Below, piece after piece: positions 1 to 12,700 of a stretch of DNA of 64,000 nt (positions are counted from its first letter, which is position 1; each line of letters starts with the position of its first letter). The position numbers were made by a program, and so were the translations under genes. Under the pieces are notes generated by a model. The model did not search any database and had not been told where the DNA came from. It saw only the letters and a list, made by a program, of their open reading frames with translations. Source of the stretch: Phoronis australis (lineage: Eukaryota > Phoronida > Phoronidae); the NCBI GenBank assembly GCA_002633005.1, contig NMRA01000043.1:338018-402017 (forward strand), given 5' to 3'.

Positions 1-2620
1 TCTCTACTAACCTATCTTGCCGCAGAATACTCGCCGATGGAAAGTGGTGGCGACAATTGTTGAAAAACAGCACAAAACAAAAGTAGAATAGAACAGATTC
101 GCACGGTAAAGTCAACGCAAAACCAAGTGGCGGGAAACGGTTGCCTCCTAAAACGTCACTTCCGGAGTAGCGGACGAGTAATTAATAAAATTACGAAAAG
201 CTGTATTTAAGTGGAAAATATGTCTAGGATAACCAACCAACCTTATTTTAGCTTAAAATGACATGGAAAAAGGTTGCCTTCGCCTTTAACATAGAGTGGT
301 GTGAGGAGAAGTGTTTACTTACTGAATATGCCCTCTGTTGAGAAGATTAGAATGCAATCGGTAAGACACGTTGGTTTACCTATTTTCCCATCCCGGGATG
401 ATCCCGGGAATACTTTCAAAGTTACAAACAGTTGGAATTTATGCAGAATTTCATATTTTTTGCCTCTAAGATTTCAAGGTTGTTCCATTCTTGTGCCTCA
501 CAAACTATACCCTTGAACACAGCATTGATTTTTAAGTAATTAAAATTATTTCATGATCGAATGTTTTGCCTATTCTGGCTAGGGGTATGTGAAAAACACA
601 GAGTTCATGAATACATTGTCCTCCGTCTTATTTTAGTGTTACGTAGGAATGGATTCCACGCACAAATAAATATATATTGGGAAGCAACTGAAGATTAATA
701 AAAAGCGGTTTGGCAAGCAAGCGCATGTTGGTCACTCATGGCAGTCCCGGTGTACAGTAAAGAGACAGCTGTGACCCTCGTGTCCCAGCTACCCCTCTCA
801 TACTCATGTAGACTGTGAATTTCATCTAGGAACCCATATTGGTTCCTAGATTTCATGCATGATTTATTGCAATCTTGACCAATATTCAACGGCTCGCCAG
901 ACAAGAGTGGTTTCAGGCTTGGTGGCACTGAACACTTAAGCTGCGGCCGCGGCCAATTTGCACTGCCAAAATATTAAATTTTGGAAGAAGCCAAGTTTAG
1001 GGGCATTTTGTAGGTAGGCCGCATGGTGGGCTCAGTGGATGTGGTTTGCTTGTATTTGTGAACATGTTGAGAATGAAAAAAGAGCACTAGCTCGGCTGTA
1101 GCTGCACTCTTCTTCAAGATGGCGGCCACCGGTTGCAATTGGCCTATCGCCAGGATTTTGATTTGCGGCTTAACTGACCATTTGGAACTCATCATATTCT
1201 TGACACACCTTCATTTCCAAGCGGCCATTTTACCCGACAAGCAACAGGTTGTTGGGTAAAACTTATTGTTTGTTAGACGACGCAAGGGGGCAGAGCTTGC
1301 GATAGGTCAACTGTGCATTGCTGGGTAGCGACTGAGAAATTGGCAGCGATTTCAGGTAGCCCCTCAAACATTAAGCCAAAATTCATTTCAAAAAAAAAAC
1401 GTGTTGCCGTTCTATGACAGTACTTTTGGACCACATTTTCGGAATTGGTAGGAAATTTGCTTTCAGAATCTAATGTTGGCTTTAGTCATACATCAGCAGC
1501 TAAGTGGTGGTTTTGACGTGAAAGGTGCCGATTTTGTGCTTTTTTTCTTAGCCGCCTACCTTAATTGCTTTTCAGTAGAAGTGAAAGGGCCAAAACTCCG
1601 AGGCACAATATAGTTACTGTTCTCATCTGTAGGTCTTTTTATGTGAAATAATTGAAAACATGTCATTCTTTGCATCCTGTTTTCGACAGAATGCAGAAAA
1701 GGTAACAAATCAAGTAACGTGTGTTTTCAAAACCTAGCCAGAACTGCTCTGTGCCTCCTAACGCCTATGTCACTTACTAGTCCAAGCTTCGTTACCTTTG
1801 ACATACCCATGAGTTCTTGTAATTGGTTAATGCGAGCATGTGTCATGACGATAAGCTCCACCTAGCGGATCACGAATGTTATAAATTTCGGGCAGCGACT
1901 GACTTTCAGAGGCCTGCTATGGATGGCGGAGGTCACTTATTGAAAGGGAAAACACAATAATGTGTGGTTAAATTATTCTACACTATGATACATTTTAGGA
2001 AAAATATGACTAGGATACAAAAAACTTACTCTCCAACAAAAAAATCAAAATGTTGTCATTGCATGTAAGGCTTTGCTATATCAGTTCGGGCTTTAAGGTA
2101 CATTATCGTTTTATGGCTGAAAAATATGCATCTTTGGGATTATTGTTGGGTGGACTTTTTGCAGTTGTCAGCTTCAACCAGAGTGATGAAACAACAACAT
2201 TCGTAGTATATAGTGCTTTTATTACTAATCGCCAATTCTCGTCGATGTGTGCAAGTCATTCACTGAAATCAAGGCCGGTAACTTTACAAGTTAAATGCGA
2301 TTAAAATATTTATCATTTATGGAATATAATTTAATTCGTCAGTTAAGTATTTGGCTACGAATCTGAGGGCTACCGGCTCGGATCCGCGATGGGGTTGATA
2401 TCAGAAAATCACTTTGCTCACCAATAATGTTACTTTAACGTTAGTTCACAAAATCAAGTACAATAATACGTAATCGCTTTCCTATAGTGCAATATATTCA
2501 GCCAAAGGTAAAAAACGCATGGTTGCTTAAAGTTGAAATTCTACAAAACCGAAAACGGAGCGTCTTCGAACTAAACCAGAATATTTTTGGTATGAGTAGA
2601 CAGTCTCATTTCAAAATAAA
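1..2620. other. Region downstream of the GPCR gene, no gene recognised
   Basis: Only short open frames with no recognisable domain and no convincing splice structure are present. The base composition is AT-rich, like the introns nearby. I see no RNA gene and no clear transposon ends. Confidence 0.5.
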
Positions 2621-2626
2621 TTTATT
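2621..2626 (-). terminator. Candidate polyadenylation signal of the GPCR-like gene
   Basis: TTTATT on the plus strand reads AATAAA on the minus strand, about 170 nt past the stop codon at 2799. Position and sequence fit a poly(A) signal. No transcript evidence is available. Confidence 0.4.
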
Positions 2627-2798
2627 GCATTTTTACCGAATTGTAACACGTCACTATTTTGAAGCTTAAAATTAACATGAAACTGGTCCCAAAGTTATTC
2701 TTATAACTACTACTTTGTTAAATTAATATTGTGCAAAGTAAAATCATAATATAAAGTACTTGTACAAGAAAACGCCCTTCACTATTCATTATCAGTAT

Positions 2799-3749
2799 CT
2801 ACTCTAGTGTCTTTCCAACCTTAGGCCTGATGTGCTCCTCTCTTCTCATTGCGCATAGCCTGGGAACGAGTACAAACATAAGAAACACGCTAGCCATAGT
2901 TGTGTTTCCAACACAAAACGCTGGCATTACGTAAGTTCCTCCAATCATGGCCACGACGTAAATCCAGGCAATCATGGCGCCTGCCGAGAACAGCCACGTG
3001 ACGAATAAAAGCTTTGCCTCGTGGTAAAAAGCGCGTGAGCAGCAGCATCGGAAAATCGTCACCAGCAGCACGAGGAAAAGGAAAAAGATGTACCACAACG
3101 ATACGAGAGTTTGCTCATTAACTTCACAATGGGAAATAAGCGAGAATTTTGGAGGCTCGTAACGACCATGGATTGGCAATATTTTCGTTGTCGGAGCTGG
3201 CATGTCAAGATACAGACACTGTATGAGAATGGCTATTTCGGGAAGAACAAGGAAAAGCAGAAAGGCGAGTTGTTTTCCAGTGGTTACATGCTCCTTGGAC
3301 GTGTCGTGAAGATGAACGGCTTTTGCTCTGAGAATCAACACAGACAGGGCTAACGCATTCAGAAATTCAATAGCGGCTTTATTAACACTACAGGTAATAA
3401 ACGACGGTGGGGAGAGTAGAGAAAAGTTGAGAACAAACATTAAAAACACGGAAAACAAGAGAAGAAGAAGAAGTCCAGGAAACGTCGACTTGTATTGGCT
3501 GCAGCAAAACAGAACCAGAATCAACAAAACTACCGCGACACCGACTGAAGACAAGACAATGATAACTAGGCCAAAAGTTGTGCGTTCCTGAAAGAGAGCT
3601 CCAAAACGAGGCTTTGAACCTTTGCCGTTTTGAGAACTTTGGAGGCAATGATCACAGTTCGACTCGCACCACGACTGCACGCGCGAACCTTCTTTTGTGT
3701 AAAACTGCGGCTGACGCGAAAGCTTGAGGGCACCGTTCCACACGCCAAC
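2799..3749 (-). CDS. GPCR-like gene, last coding exon (linker 3 and seven helices)
   Basis: Encodes aa 1423-1738. The acceptor is TTTTTAG at 3750-3752. The exon opens with VGVWNG, the standard end of a class C flytrap, and continues through a CESNCDHC linker into seven hydrophobic segments. The stop is at 2799-2801. The whole transmembrane domain is in one exon. Confidence 0.9.
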   Translation of the reverse strand, partial: VGVWNGALKLSRQPQFYTKEGSRVQSWCESNCDHCLQSSQNGKGSKPRFGALFQERTTFGLVIIVLSSVGVAVVLLILVLFCCSQYKSTFPGLLLLLLFSVFLMFVLNFSLLSPPSFITCSVNKAAIEFLNALALSVLILRAKAVHLHDTSKEHVTTGKQLAFLLFLVLPEIAILIQCLYLDMPAPTTKILPIHGRYEPPKFSLISHCEVNEQTLVSLWYIFFLFLVLLVTIFRCCCSRAFYHEAKLLFVTWLFSAGAMIAWIYVVAMIGGTYVMPAFCVGNTTMASVFLMFVLVPRLCAMRREEHIRPKVGKTLE

Positions 3750-6700
3750 CTAAAAATAAACATAAGATAGTGATTCGTTGTACGCGGGGCATAGTGAAAC
3801 AAATCGTTTTTCATCAATTTCCTGCTATAGAACTCTTAAAGCTAGAACAGTTTAGTCAGCACTTATTTCCAACAACGCAGGATGTTTTTTTTTTAATTAG
3901 ATTGTTTGATTGGAGAAAGTTTTTGTTTAATTTTGTCATTTTGTTGATGGGCCACAAAATGGCCAGCGAAGGTAATGAACGACAGGAATCTTTTTGGTGC
4001 ATAAACTTAGAAAATTGACCATGAAAACACAAAAACACAAAGGCTATCAATTTTGAAATATTTAAGTGATTTCTTCTGGTCGATGGAACTTGCTGCGTGG
4101 ACAAGCAAAAAAGTATATCTAGAGATTCTCGATTATATATTCCCCTCAGAAATTCAGCTGAGATCAACAACGTGGTAACTTTAGACAGCCACTGCACTTC
4201 ATACCTGCACAGCTGATATTTTCTTATTGACTTCGTAGTATCTCATAATATTCAAGTGCGGTCGAAGATGCCCGTTAGAGTCAAACATGTACGTGTTTAT
4301 GCCACTGTTTCTAGTCACGAGTGATTCGTTCACAATCAGCTGGAACATTTCTTTCGTAACAGAAGGATTGAAAGATTCTGGACAAGACAAAAACTTATAA
4401 TTTCCACACAGACGTTGCAAAATCCTTTCCGCATTCGATACGTAGAGGGATATTCCATCTATAGTTGCCTGCGTGTATGGTGTGACGTATTGACGAACGT
4501 CAGATTCGGTAAGCTGCTCTCGCCCGGTACAGTGCTTATTGTACATCCGGCCACTTCCCAGGTTGCATTTGAAATGTTCTTGCCAGAATTGCGACATCCA
4601 CGGGTCAGATCGAATATCTTTGAGTGTGGTCTGCCGTACGTAATGGATGAAACCTCCGTCCAGTTTCGGATTGTGGGCAGAAAGCGTAATTGAATTCTTG
4701 ACGACTTTTGGATATTGCGATTCTACTCCAGGCTGCCAAGCAGTACTACTGAGAAGGTACAGGTCTGAAGCATGATTTTTCACTGAGGCGAGAAACTCTC
4801 TCGCGGCATCGTCTGACAGGAAAAGTACAACGACTGGCGTATCCTTTCGTTTAACCAAATTTTTAGCAAGCCCTGATGCAAACGTTTCGTTGCCTAGTTT
4901 AAACACGTACTCAGAAGCCGAACAATATCCAGCTTTTTCCAGCATTCGTTTGAAGGCAGCCATCTTGTCTTCATTATCGGGCGAACAAACTAGAGACACG
5001 TGAGACCACCTGACCTCCTTCAGGAAGTCAATCATAGCTTGCAGCGTGTATAGTTGGTCTGCGGACAAGCGAACGAGAGTTTCCTGAGCTGTTCTGTTTT
5101 TGGACATGGTTGAAGAAGCGACTGGTGTCATCTTTAAAAGAAATTCACCTTAAAATAAGATTCACATCGTAGTCAGTGACGTTGCCGTTAGCATCAATAA
5201 TGAGTTCGTCTGGACAAAACAGAGAGCCAATGTCGTAAATCTTATTGCACAATACTGATGCAATATTTCCATTTTGGTAGAAGTTAAGCATTACCGATAT
5301 TTATTACATTTTGTACACAATGTGGTGGAAAACAAAATTTATCGAAGAGATGTGCCTCTGACTGAAAAAGTAAGCAGACGTGGTCTCCCTCGTTTCCAAT
5401 CGACTACATGAATAGACCTAGTTCGGGTGTAGGCATGGTGCCTCTAGACAAGTGTAGAGACAGATTTCCTTGCCTGCATTTAGTTCCCCCTTTGACTTTC
5501 AGCGTAGTTGTAACGTGAACAGAAAAACGCAAAAGCAAATAAGCTTAGCAGAAAACCCAGCGTTCGAGCCGCGGTCGGGACATAGATCTTTTCTGACTAT
5601 ACGTCACGTGATGCGACCAACGTACGGCGTGTAAGAAGATTAATAATTCTTGCTTATACGATATCAAAACGATAATTTATAACAACGCAATTAGGTAAAA
5701 GCACTTGCATTACCTGAAGATGAAAATTATTTGGGTACATTTGCAAAGCTCTGGTAACTTTGTCGGAATATCCTCCAAAAAGTAGCATCTCATACATCCA
5801 TATTGGCACAGCGTTTTCTTCAATAAATGTTTGATAAGTGACCGAAACAGTTGATAGTAATTTTTTTGCACGATTGGGATCGTCACAGTCGTCGAATATC
5901 AAATAACCTGTAACAGACAAGTTGCCTTATATCAAAACAGTGTCCTTCTGATAAAGAAAATATAGGTTATGAAATCAAACCTAATCTGTCACTTGGCAAA
6001 TGGCTGCTTTACTTAGTCGCGAACATGCTGCAGTTTACGAAAGACTACAATTTAAAAGATCATTTATTTTTCTCCCTAAATACCAACACAGCAATATAAT
6101 AAAGCTGCATGATAACAGCGTGCAGAAGGGAAGGGAGACGGGGCTACAGGGTGAGCCCCGGCACCACACACAGGGGGCATCCAATCACTATGGCTAAAAT
6201 TTGAAATTGAGACTGTTTCACTCATGCATTTGAGTAGAGAGGGGCATCCAATAAAAATAGGCCAAACCTCTGCACGGTATTGCGTGACTTTGAACCTTTT
6301 TGCTATTGAAATCTTCAGATCCTATTTGCACATAGCTCTTCTGCACTTACCTAAACCACTGCCGTTGAAGGAGTTCCGCATTTTCGCTGCAGCAAATTCC
6401 ATGGCCTTCATATTGATGAAGCCCTCCGCACTAAACTGCCCGCAGATCCGCCCATCGCCGTCTGACTTATGAATGGGTACCATGCCAAGAAATGAAAAAG
6501 GTTTGGATAAATGTTTATATTTGATGTCCATGTTAAATTCAGACAAGCACGCGCACTTGTCGCATTTTTCCTTCATGTCGGATATGGCTTTTCCACCCAC
6601 TAGGACAACCGAAGTTGAGTTCAGTTGCAGGATGCCCTTTGCCCAGGAACCAACCTTCGAATATTTATAAGAAGAGTTGTCTTCTCGTTTGTAGTTGAAG

Positions 6701-9700
6701 ATTTCGTAATGCGGTGCCGAGTTTCCAAACATATCGAAGCTGACGTTACGTCCAGTCTTACTGACGAAAGCAACCTTTTTAATATAGTTGTTCACTAGAC
6801 TTAAGTCTTTTACTGGCGGACACTTGCTGGGGTTGCTTGGACAATGGTCAGATATGAGATTGTGTAGAGCATGAGCAAAGGCAAGCACGGCATCGATGGT
6901 GGCGCCGGCTTGTGGCTGGATATCCTGATCATTAAAAGTCTGATTGTTGTCACAAGGAACACCGTACGTCATTTTTTCGGGGAAGTCACACTTAAATTTG
7001 TATTGCCAGTAATCTTTCAGCCAAATGTTTTGATTGTCGACATCTGGGCGAATGGATTTGAAGTGGTTCAAAAATGAAGCATTTTCCTTTGGCAAACTCT
7101 TGCGCGAAGTCAGAACAAGAGCACCAGCTGCAATATCATCGAGATCAACTGTCACGTATTTGTCTGTTCCCCAATGACTTGTTCCGATCCATACAATATC
7201 GCTGGTGTTGTTGCCGTAGGCGTTTTTTACAGCCCTGAGCATACCACGCGCGTCTTCACTCCGCCCAAGGAAAACTACATTTTTTGGTATATATTTGCTT
7301 TTAAACATTTCAGCGTATGTTTGAAAAGTACCCCTGGTCCGGTAATATGGTTTTAGGTCAATGACAGCCTGTACACAAACGCCACTGTCTTTAGACATTT
7401 TCAATATTTCTTTGGCACCACTCTCGCCAGATTGTCCTTCAGAGTACATAACAGTTAAATTTTTCAAACCTAGGTGTTTTACAAGATCCATTAAAGCCCT
7501 TATTTCATTTGTGTCGTCACTTATTGTCCTCACGAAGTGGGGATACTTTTCTTTGTCACTAAGAGATGGACTGGCATCAGACATGCCGATAACGGAAGTT
7601 TTCGTCCACCCAGTGCAGTGAAGAAGATCTTCCGTTGATACACCCCAGGTAGGCCCTATATAGACAGACGGAAGCACTGGGTCACCATCGCCGTCAGTAC
7701 ATCTGTCTTTATGTAAGATTTGGTTCACTAGGCGAACTGAACGGCTGTTATTGTGACATGTATTCAGAATTGTAGCGCTAAGCTTTGTGTTGGGGAGAAT
7801 ATCCGGATTGTTGTTCACTGCGTCGACAGTGAACAGCATGGCTTCTACACTTTGGAAGTCAGCATCCGTGAAGCTATTCAAATCACATTCCTTGTCACTT
7901 CCGCCAGGCCGGTTGACGCCAAATAGCCCCGCGATTACCACACCACTGTCACCAACCAGCATTCTGCAAAAGATTAATTTATAATTTAATGGTCCTTAAA
8001 CCAAAAAACTGGTACTGCCAATCAGGCAAATTGATGATTTGCAATCCTTGCCTTTAGAGGCACAAAGACAACGCTAAGCGTTGATGTACGCCCTCAGAGT
8101 ACCACCATTTCTAGGGTTGCTTACCAGTTTCATGTAACGTTCTAGGAGACAACAATCCGGCCCCACAACAGCACCGCCAACCGTATGCCTAGGGGTGTTT
8201 ATTAGTATCACGAAGATAACTAGGCCTACTTGGTGGCGCACAATATGTCGAAACCTCCCGAAAATGGAAAGGCTTCGTTGACTAGGTAACGACAAGGTGC
8301 GACCATATAATAATTATGTACCTCTCAGCCTTTGATGGAGGGTTCAAGCAGGGACACTTGGAGCACATAGATAATGCATTCGGTATTGGATTACTTCCGT
8401 TATAGAACTTAATGTTTCCCGTCATGTTGAGATGCCCGTATGAGAAGTGACCAATCTGGAAGAGGATGATAATATCACGTATGCTTTTGATGTACATTAT
8501 GGATTAATGAGCGACGATCTTCGACAACGGCAATATGGTGCAAATGGTGGTGACGAAAATGGTGGCGCTGACATTATGAACTGATAACAGTACATTGTAT
8601 TTTAATCTACATTTTACTACCATTAAAGAATCTTGAAAAGCAGATACCTACCTCGCGGCTGGTAACCTTTGGACCATCTAGCTGGGTATTGAAAATGTCA
8701 GCTTCGGGATTTGCCATGTCTCCATTTTCGTCGAAATATATTTTTGTTCCTGCTAGTGACTCAAAACTTTGCTTCCGAATGTACCGAGTCATTTCTTTGG
8801 CAGACATCTCCGACATGTTTTTACATAGACCCGGCTTACCACTACAGTGGTTACCGTGAGCTTCCTTGAGTGCGTTCGCAAACGCAAAGACTGCTGACAC
8901 AACACTAGACGTGTATGGATACTCTTCGTACGACTCCTCCCGTTTTGATTGGTCGACAGCAGCTTGTGACGAGTTGTACAAATGTTTCCAGTACTCAGAA
9001 AACCAAGGATTGTTAGTGTATTTGGCGGGGGTAAGGCTGAGGTAATATGTCTTAAACTCTTTCATCTCCTTGATTGTGGAGTACATGCTGACCACTCCCG
9101 GCAAGTCGACATTGTTGACCTCAGGGAGGAGGAATATAAACATGGTGCTGCGGTCGAGATTTAGCGATTTGTAGACGCTGAAGAAATAATCCATCGTTGA
9201 AGTGTAGAGTGCTACTACGACGCCATGGGCACCTAAAATGAAGTTACGTCAAATTAAATTTACAGTTTGGGGCTCTCGAAAGCACGTCTGCAAATGTGTG
9301 GAATGGAGAGCAGCTGAGTTATACTGAGACACAAATGTTACTCACTCTAACTATAATATACATAATGAATAGAAATATGTTACAGATACATGTATAATAT
9401 TGGATATATGCTCTGGCCAATTCCAGTGAAGAATCTTTCAGTCGTGTTTTTATCTTGTGCATGTAATTTGTCGTTCAATGTAGTTAGTACTAAGCATGCA
9501 CTCACCAGTTTCCATGACTTTTGCGAAGAACGCTTCTATTGCGGCTGGCTCAATCGTAGCATCATTTTTAATTTTCAACAAATTCGTTATACACACACTC
9601 TCCTGTGAGGCTTGCCGAGTGAATTCGGATTGGATACTTTCAGTTACGGGGTCGTTGCCTGCGATCATGGATACGTGGGACCATCCCAGTATCGATGTAA

Positions 9701-12700
9701 GGATTTTCATCCAAATCTGAAACAAATCGATAAGGTGACAATGCGAGTGGAGGCCTTTGGAAACCATGATGAGAAGTCAATAATGGTATTTACCGTGTGT
9801 GCGTTACTATACACAAGATGTCAACGCTTGCTCAGTTTCCAAAGAACATCTGACGCTATTTGTGACTGTCCAGGGACTAATTTTGCAATTGAAATTATAG
9901 TTCCTAGGGAACAATATGATTCAGGGTGGGGTGAAAGAGGGGCTGAGGTTGCGCCACGGTTCAAGCAAGTACAATTGTCGATTTCACTTTTCTCAACCTC
10001 ATTTTTTCAAGGTTTACTGATCACGGCAGATTTTTGCTCCTCCTCTGGCTGTCGCTAAGTCTCTAGCCTAGAGACCAATAATTCTTCGGCAGGCCGCCAA
10101 AACGGCTGACCCTGCCCGGTCGTCCTGATCCCAATTTTTGTCCACATTGACGGATTCGAACGATTTTACGACTCACAACAGTCTAAACCTACAAAATCAG
10201 GTTTACGACAACATTCAAATCACGGTTCATGGATATGAAAAACGTCAAACTCAGGTTGACTTCACATACTACAAAAATGACGTTTTACGGGTCGTTGAAA
10301 GGACTTTGCGCCTCTCGCCGTTAACGCATAAATTTCGTATTCTGACATTTTAATCGCAGAACATATGTTACGGACACAGATTCTGAAACATTTAGTTTGG
10401 TGATGGAGATTACCTTCACAGATGCACCAGCATTAGCAACAGTCCTGCTGAAGTATGGATGTTCTGTCTTGTCACTTAGTTTGGTGGCCTGGGAAAGTCC
10501 ACTTATCTGTACCATGGAGTTCAGTGGAGTGATTATCTCGGATATTTTCATTGAGTTTGCGCTGTATTTCTCACCGATAATACCTGCAATAGGCCTATAT
10601 AGATCCCGAAAGTCTCTTAGAAATTCAAGAAGAACAAAACTCCAATTGAAATACTGATGCATCGTTCATGATTTCTAGAAGGTATTAGACATTGTATGGA
10701 AAGTGCAGTCATGTGTTGAACGCGTGAATGAAGGGTACACGTGTTTGATTTGGTATGATAGTGTTTTTTTTGACTCAGAAGGCTAAAAAGATTTTTCATG
10801 AAAAGTAATTTGACTTTTTTATTCTCGAAAGCAATACCAACAAGTCTTCCACGTTGCGCTCTTGGGAGTTGTTCTCGTCACTGTATAACATTACTAAGTG
10901 ACTTCTCAAGGGACACAGAATGCCGAAGCGAGATAGTAGGTTTTGAAATAAGACTTTTTAACGAAACGGGTGCAGCGTTTTAGAAAGGACGGCCGGCATT
11001 TGATTGCATTTGATTGCCAATGTTTCAAACTAGTGTGGGAACACCGATTAAAGTCTCTAGGAATAATTGTTAGACAATGTTCGAGTATAAAAAATCATGT
11101 ATGCATACAAAAATACGTTTAATTTGAATTTCAACCGTCCTACTGGCCTAACTTGGGCCCTGAAAGAATAATTATTATCGCTGCATGTGGCTTCAAAACA
11201 TATAATTACTCGCCAGTTATGCTATCACGTTATTCTCCAGACTGAGATGTTCAGGTCGTGCGCATTTCCACAGTTCAACAACTCTTATGGTCTTTGTTAC
11301 CTGGATACATTACAACAGAGGACGCATTACAACTAGCTTTTCTCTGTGCTTCCGCCACTGAAATGTAGTCCATCAGGCTATTCTGGGCACGATTGATGTC
11401 ACCGCATGTGTCCCAGGCTATACCTCCTGTATTCAGAGAAAATGGGAAACGCATTAGCTTATTGTCTTTGCACTTTCGCTGGCATTAAAGGGAGAAACTT
11501 TCAGAGGCGGATCTACGAGGGGTTCAACCCCCCCTCGGGACAGGTTCAAAAATAAAAATTAAAAAATGTCGGCAGGAAAACAAAATCAGATACTAAAAAC
11601 AAAAAATATTACACGGGAGGGGGAACCCCCCCCCTTTACTGAAAACGTAGATCTGCCACTGACTTTTATTTAGTCAAGATCATAATGTGAATTTAATATG
11701 CATGCATTTGAAAACAACATTTTACCAAATACTCAGCGAGTATTTCTGTCACAGTGGAGTTACTTAATATACCAAAGATAACCCTCAGTTCATATTGACG
11801 CTAACGTCATTTTAGAACAAAATACTATTGAGCGCATCACTTGAAAGAAGTCGACAGTTCTTTGAACAATAATTACTGTATTTTCTACTATATTCTCGGC
11901 AAGAAAAGTAATTTTACATGAAGCAACATTAGCGCGGAATGCAACCCAGATGATCCGCAACAGCATCCGAGCGATCTGCCGCTGAGCCGCCAAATCTCAC
12001 CCGTTAAATACATGTAGCGGAGTCGGGGAGAAAAACCATTTTTCGAAATCGGCTCCAATACGGAATAGAACCCGAAGCTCTCACATCGCAGCCAAACGTA
12101 CTGTTGGCTGAGCTAAATCGCGTTCACAAAACGGCAAAGTATTTTAAGCGTGTCTATCTTGTAAAGACAGTGGCTTTAATTTCAGCGAATGTCTGGCAGG
12201 CGGCGATTTGGAATAAAACCTCAAGAACACAACGGATTTGACCGTTTTATAGCTCAGGTCAAAGCGAATAGCAGTCTATCTCATGCATCATTAATCACAG
12301 CAATGCGTCTTTTCGACCGTAAAAAGTTAAAGTCTCTTTACTGAAGCGTTTGACCCGATTGGGGCTCTGGTTTCAGCAAATGCCTGGCAGATCACAGTGG
12401 ATTTTGTTGCTCTGGTGAAAGCCAATCACTTCAAGAAGCCTATCCATCGAACAATAATTATCGAAATGCGTTTTTCGACAGTAAAATGATAATGTCGTTT
12501 TAACATGGTTTCTGTCAGCTTCTGTGGTTTGTGCTGTAGTTAGTAACAGACTTGTAAGACGTGTCAGTCCAACTGAATAACAATTCCTTTATTTTGGTAT
12601 TTTCGTATTTTTGTTACAGTTTTTCAGTACAGCGCCACCTAGAATAAAGGACTCTTTTCATGATTTACGGTGTGCCGGTAGATATAATGCGACGGACACC

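Noticed and set aside
8061-8295. Possible tRNA- or SINE-like piece in the receptor intron (GCTAAGCGTTGATGTACGCC)
   Set aside because: Related words occur near 26190, but I could find no A/B-box pair or cloverleaf. At most a decayed repeat.
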